From Methanobacteriota archaeon (GTDB taxonomy: Archaea > Thermoplasmatota > Poseidoniia > Poseidoniales > Poseidoniaceae), in assembly GCA_029979405.1 (NCBI GenBank), contig JAPOHM010000010.1, forward strand, positions 1 through 17,347: a stretch of 17,347 nt of DNA. The letters are read 5' to 3'. A program made the translations under genes and the position numbers. How positions within the stretch are numbered: position 1 is the first letter of the stretch; every line of letters begins with the position of its first letter. The notes under the pieces were generated by a model. That model was not told where the DNA came from. It was given only the letters and a program-made list of their open reading frames with translations, and ran no database searches. This document shows, piece after piece, positions 14,501 to 17,347 of this stretch.

Positions 14501-15375
14501 CAATCAATTACACCTGGTTAGTCGAGAATAAAGGCGAAGCAGATTGGAGTCCGTCAGTAGTTCTCTCTCTAGGTCAAGATTTATTCGGAGAGTGTGATGG
14601 AATAGGTACAATTTCGACTGGCAGTATTGTGCCAGTGAAATGTACGGTGTTAATTTCTGCAACAGCCGCGCCACTGTCGGAGCCAGAATTTAATCTGATT
14701 ATTTCAGATGATTTAGTATCTGTAAATCAAACGGTAACCATGCTTGTCGCAGAAACAAAAGAGGTCAATTGGAAGGTAATTTCGCCAACTAAAGTGCAGA
14801 CTGGAGAGGATAACACAATACAAGTGACCATTACGAATCAGGGTAATGTCAGAATAACAAGCGCAGTCAATGTTATTCCGCCAAGTGGTTGGGTATTGAA
14901 ATTCGATGGAATCGATTCTATTGATATCGAACCAGGTCAATCTAACATTGTAAGACTTACTCTAACTACAAGCAAACCCGGAGAAGGAATGATTTCGATC
15001 TCACTCAGTGGAGATGATATTGTGAATCCTGAAACTCAACTAACTATAGAAAGTGAAGGTGACGAAATTCGTGACGAATCATCAAATATTAATTTGATAA
15101 TAATTTCCTCTGCAAGCATATTTTTGATTTTGCTAATTACGATTGCAATAATTAAAGGAAGGTCAAAACGTTCTAATTTTGCATATGAAAAAGAACACCC
15201 GCAAACCATCCAAAATCAGTCAGTCACACCATCGATTCAATGTTTTTCATGTCGTTTGGCCATAGAAGGGCCAATGATGGGTTGCTCTTCCTGCGGTGCA
15301 AGGTATCATTCGGCTTGCAGTGTAGCGAATTGTGTGCATTGTGGAGCAGACAAAGCTGCTATCGTAAACGCTTGA
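11491..15375 (+). CDS. KP-43-like subtilisin (S8) surface protease with CARDB/Ig modules, membrane span and C4HC3 zinc tail
   Basis: 1294 codons in this frame; the true start is GTG 10970 through the frameshift, so residue 1 here is nominal. About residues 10-65 complete the propeptide. The S8 catalytic domain (about 85-395) has all key residues: Asp104 (VADSGLD), His137 (GHGTHV), oxyanion Asn243 (AAGNDGP) and Ser330 (GTSMATP). A beta-barrel as in KP-43-type enzymes follows (about 410-525), then a CARDB module (527-635), five or so NEW3/APHP-like Ig modules (638-1190), one membrane helix (1202-1222), and a cytosolic tail with a zinc-binding array: Cys1251, Cys1254, Cys1265, Cys1268, His1273, Cys1276, Cys1281, Cys1284. 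The family cleaves peptide bonds by the Asp-His-Ser triad, here outside the cell on a long stalk. The zinc tail inside is unusual. A stop-to-start gap of 54 nt separates it from the next secreted protein. Confidence 0.9.
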   Translation: MEGRGTSSCVDITDNWNMRLHQGIDNVANNMLEGAKFAETGRYDGTTISEIASIAAEPSVAWIGEQPKLTNWNDQARNHMNINAMRSYYTTDLDGSGQIVAVADSGLDEDHGDFGSRVIGNVDLIGDGSTADAHSGHGTHVSCTVLGDGSRGTYSGVAPEAELYFQAMENDNNGNFQWSSINNMLNTAFNQGARIHTNSWGSSSSNDWGKYTSSSEDVDDRTRYYDQYYSGREGLSVLFAAGNDGPDSGTVGSPGTAKNTITVGNSQNRYQGAPNSIMDGSSRGPVDDGRIKPDIVAPGGYVRSCRAQEATDIGGATWSNTWYLEYTGTSMATPNAAGTAALIREYITEISQRPEPQGALVKALMILGARDVGTRDIPNMDEGWGRIDLKSTLAPNNGRGIWVDDRSVLSSSGNSKSYNFNITSPGQPFKAVLAWSDERGSRFSNTQLVNNLNLLITTPSGVEYKGNEFSQGRSIQGGTYDTLNNVEVVLIDSAEAGTWTVKVTDSQHSGSKAQPYAIAVSGIGVNDLRPDPAPLLSSFATDIAIPQVGDTVLVEMEISNLGNVKAENVEVQFQEEGQIIDTQTFDLGPGGSRILFFDWEPLTAGSRALSFVVDANDLLDEINEANNQLDIVVNVTTPGVRIESDQSEITLTDINATTSSWSIELTNTALLSTNATITSIDVRAPSGNTVPWYVGFDVVDFQLNGQQSASINVTLVHPKGPEPGLYNINLLGIDEDNSVSSPFTLILDVPKLSMTRLEFDYTKIPVHPNEPTSVDIRLYNQGNDDVGYDLFFSPPPGWYAGFDDLSSQGGANSASTGLMLEDDFMSIGVTFTPPAVMTLANTELTVVLKVVSQTEENRLFEYNIPIIVIPISNLTIDLETSVGTILPDSTFTFQYTLENRGNVDLYLQPRLQLPLGWQQNTILQDINLSWTDSLNIQVSLTATSEAKSGTIELIMDNSQYSWSNSIDVSIIKLPDPVLTFASVEINGETWNNVFGSGKHPSGVAINYTWLVENKGEADWSPSVVLSLGQDLFGECDGIGTISTGSIVPVKCTVLISATAAPLSEPEFNLIISDDLVSVNQTVTMLVAETKEVNWKVISPTKVQTGEDNTIQVTITNQGNVRITSAVNVIPPSGWVLKFDGIDSIDIEPGQSNIVRLTLTTSKPGEGMISISLSGDDIVNPETQLTIESEGDEIRDESSNINLIIISSASIFLILLITIAIIKGRSKRSNFAYEKEHPQTIQNQSVTPSIQCFSCRLAIEGPMMGCSSCGARYHSACSVANCVHCGADKAAIVNA

Positions 15376-15421
15376 TGTAGTGATTCAACCGTACATAGGC
15401 TTTTCATGGGAGTACCTCGAC

Positions 15422-15440
15422 CGGGGTTCATGGAACCCCG
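15422..15440. repeat. Perfect 8-bp inverted repeat with ATG in the loop
   Basis: CGGGGTTC-ATG-GAACCCCG: arms match perfectly, 6 of 8 pairs are G-C, and the 3-nt loop is exactly the ATG at 15430. In mRNA this could fold into a hairpin enclosing the start codon; as DNA it is a dyad that a dimeric regulator could bind. It is by far the strongest inverted repeat in the window. Confidence 0.7.
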
Positions 15441-17347
15441 CCAGAAAGACCTTACAAGCGACAAAAGATTGTCCAGTATTTTGCTAGTTTCTATTTTGGT
15501 ATTTTCATTAATTCCCGCAGTTGTAAATCCGGTTAGTGCTGATGATGAAGGTAGGGCAATAAATGTGACACTTTCTATCTCTCCAAGCGCTCAAACAGTC
15601 AACCCTGGGGAGACCGCAGAATATACAGTTACAGTCACAAATATGGGGTCTGACCCAGTAACAGTCCAACTATCTGCGAGTAATGAGGCAGATTGTAATG
15701 GATATTCATCGGCAGTTGGTCAAATTGCAGGAGCTATCGATTCAGGCGCAAGTGAAGAAACCTTCCTCAACGTTACGCTTTCTCAGACCGCTGAAGACTC
15801 GTGTGTAACAACTGTAACTGCAGTAGTTTCAGAACAGGTAACTCCTCCTACCCAACCAGAGAATAAAGAAGCAACTGCAACCACTACAGCAGGTGACGGT
15901 TCAGGTTCTGCCCTATTTGGAGTTAATTTAATCCTTGACGGGCCAGGAAACATAAACTGGAATGGTGAATCAACAATCACTTGGGATGTTGAAGTAGAAA
16001 ACACAGGTAGAGTTCAAGAAACTGTGGATTTGACAGTCGACACCAGATCAGGTTCTGGTTGCTTCCAAGATGGAAGTTTTTCGATAGATGTTGAACCCTC
16101 TCAAGTTACTCTCGACAACGGGTCATCTGAATGGGTTACTGTGACTTTAGACGTTCCTGATGGTAAGGATGCAAAGAAGTATTGTTGGGAAGTAACCGGT
16201 GTAGTAACCGGTGACCAGAACCCTAACGGTAGCGCAGAGGATACCGAAGACATCAGCCTCACAATCCCAGAATTGAAGAAATGTTCATCTGAGTTATCAA
16301 AAACTAGTCTCAGTATCAAGCCTGATGAAACAGGAACTTTAGTTGTAACATTTGCAAACGAAGGAAATACCGCTTGGTCTGTAAGTGTTGGATTCAATGG
16401 GACTCCTTCTGGATGGTCGGTATCAGTTGATGGCGGTTCATCTGGAAACTTAGCACTTGATGGTGAAAGAGAATTCACAATTGATATTACGCCAACCGAT
16501 TCTATCGAAGCTAATACACAGAGGACGTTCTTCATTGAAGGAAAAGATGGCAACATGTGGAAGTGTCGCTCATCTGTATCAATTACCGTCGGGCAATCAA
16601 GAGGTGCCTCAATCTCTCTCGGGAATTTAGCTCTCTATGATGCAATTCCAGGTCAGACTGAGGTCACAACCTTGTCTGTAACGAACCAAGGAAACGGCCA
16701 GGATACTTTCAGGGTATCATCATCTTCGCCGCCGACTGGTTGGTCCGTTTCATTTGAATCTTCAACAATTACTACTGGTTCTAAACATAGCAATGAGAAG
16801 ACTGGGACTATAGATGTCTCGATTACTTTACCATCTGATGCTTTAGCAACTGAAGGTGGTACCGTGCTTACATTCTCGGTATTCCCAACATCTGGAGGAG
16901 GTGCTTACGATACTCAAGAATTGTCAATTACGGTGAAAGAAATCCATGGAATGTCAGCATCATCAACGACAGATGAGCAAGTAGGAAGATCTCAAACAGA
17001 AGTTGAATTCCCAATTCAAGTCAATAATGATGGAAATACGCTTGACAGTTTCCGATTTTCTGTTATTTCTCAAACAGCTTCACCAGCATGGAGTAAATAT
17101 TTCAAAACTGATGACAATCAGGTAATTTCTAATTCAGGGTTAGAAATCGATGCAAGAGATTCTGCAACAGTATACCTTGTTGTCACAATCCCTGAATGTG
17201 AATCCGAAGACCCGTTGGATTGTGAATATGAAAATACGGTTATGACAGTAAGAGTGACAAACCTTGGCGACAATAACAACGGTGATCAAAATCAAGATGG
17301 AATCCCTGATAATCAAGTAGAGTTTAAGTTCAAATCGATTCTTTCCA
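15430..17347 (+). CDS. Secreted multi-module NEW3-like/Ig protein (3' end outside window)
   Basis: The frame is open from ATG 15430 to the window edge (639 codons); ATG 15406 in the same frame is an alternative start adding 8 residues. I prefer 15430 because it gives a normal signal peptide: basic/polar 1-16, hydrophobic core 17-32, cut after PVSA (residue 37). About five beta-sandwich modules follow (about 46-135, 161-275, 280-390, 393-505, 507-end) with the NEW3/APHP hallmarks PGETAEYTVTVTN, VVTFANEGNTAWS, TPSGWSVSVDGG and TTLSVTNQGNGQDTF. These modules are usually stalks or binding domains of surface glycosidases and proteases; no catalytic domain is visible yet. The last residues (GDNNNGDQNQDGIPDNQ) look like an acidic calcium-binding linker. 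The same module type occurs in the protease stalk next door, which suggests shared ancestry or a common surface job. A membrane anchor, if any, lies beyond the window. Confidence 0.85.
   Translation, partial: MEPRQKDLTSDKRLSSILLVSILVFSLIPAVVNPVSADDEGRAINVTLSISPSAQTVNPGETAEYTVTVTNMGSDPVTVQLSASNEADCNGYSSAVGQIAGAIDSGASEETFLNVTLSQTAEDSCVTTVTAVVSEQVTPPTQPENKEATATTTAGDGSGSALFGVNLILDGPGNINWNGESTITWDVEVENTGRVQETVDLTVDTRSGSGCFQDGSFSIDVEPSQVTLDNGSSEWVTVTLDVPDGKDAKKYCWEVTGVVTGDQNPNGSAEDTEDISLTIPELKKCSSELSKTSLSIKPDETGTLVVTFANEGNTAWSVSVGFNGTPSGWSVSVDGGSSGNLALDGEREFTIDITPTDSIEANTQRTFFIEGKDGNMWKCRSSVSITVGQSRGASISLGNLALYDAIPGQTEVTTLSVTNQGNGQDTFRVSSSSPPTGWSVSFESSTITTGSKHSNEKTGTIDVSITLPSDALATEGGTVLTFSVFPTSGGGAYDTQELSITVKEIHGMSASSTTDEQVGRSQTEVEFPIQVNNDGNTLDSFRFSVISQTASPAWSKYFKTDDNQVISNSGLEIDARDSATVYLVVTIPECESEDPLDCEYENTVMTVRVTNLGDNNNGDQNQDGIPDNQVEFKFKSILS

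Noticed and set aside
16191..16212. Direct repeat of AGTAACCGGT, 12-nt period
   Set aside because: Encodes VTGVVTG in a beta strand region; a two-copy coding coincidence without further copies.
16101..16556. 151-codon minus-strand ORF
   Set aside because: Antisense to the NEW3-like protein, whose plus frame is open throughout with clear domain motifs; the long antisense frame follows from codon choice.

Overview
The window looks like chromosomal DNA of an uncultured marine euryarchaeon, most likely Poseidoniia (Marine Group II) or a close relative. The signs are an archaeal-type ribosomal protein L15e, an archaeal PRC-barrel miniprotein, an RNase Z of archaeal/bacterial type, TTG and GTG starts mixed with ATG, GGAG/GGTGAT-like ribosome binding sites, AT-leaning DNA, and a high share of very large secreted or membrane-anchored beta-sandwich proteins (thrombospondin type 3, PKD, CARDB, NEW3-like). 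The lineage is inferred from this gene style; no marker was compared with a database.

Left part (1-3315): the 3' end of a calcium-binding thrombospondin type 3 repeat surface protein, ending in a PGF-CTERM-like C-terminal anchor, converges with 2 nt spacing on a SpoU/TrmH RNA 2'-O-methyltransferase, the only minus-strand gene. An 88-nt divergent region separates that gene from rpl15e. Then come a PRC-barrel protein and RNase Z, closely spaced and probably co-transcribed. This is a translation and RNA-maturation block.

Right part (3350-17347): an unbroken plus-strand run of exported proteins. It holds (1) a PKD-repeat protein with one membrane span and a cytosolic zinc-ribbon tail; (2) a 1545-residue secreted protein of no family I recognise; (3) a single-span membrane protein whose TTG start overlaps the stop of the giant gene; (4) a KP-43-like subtilisin with CARDB and further Ig-like modules, one membrane span and a cytosolic C4HC3 zinc-finger tail; its reading frame is broken near 11491-11521, between signal peptide/propeptide and protease; and (5) the start of a secreted protein made of NEW3-like modules, running off the right edge. 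The run suggests a cell-surface peptide or polymer-processing and adhesion locus, but no substrate can be read from the sequence.

The most unusual points are the cytosolic zinc modules on two surface proteins, the orphan giant protein with its overlapping membrane partner, the frameshift in an otherwise intact protease, and a perfect 8-bp inverted repeat whose 3-nt loop is an ATG start candidate. No tRNA, rRNA, CRISPR array, insertion sequence or integrase was seen, and no gene-free stretch exceeds 100 nt.
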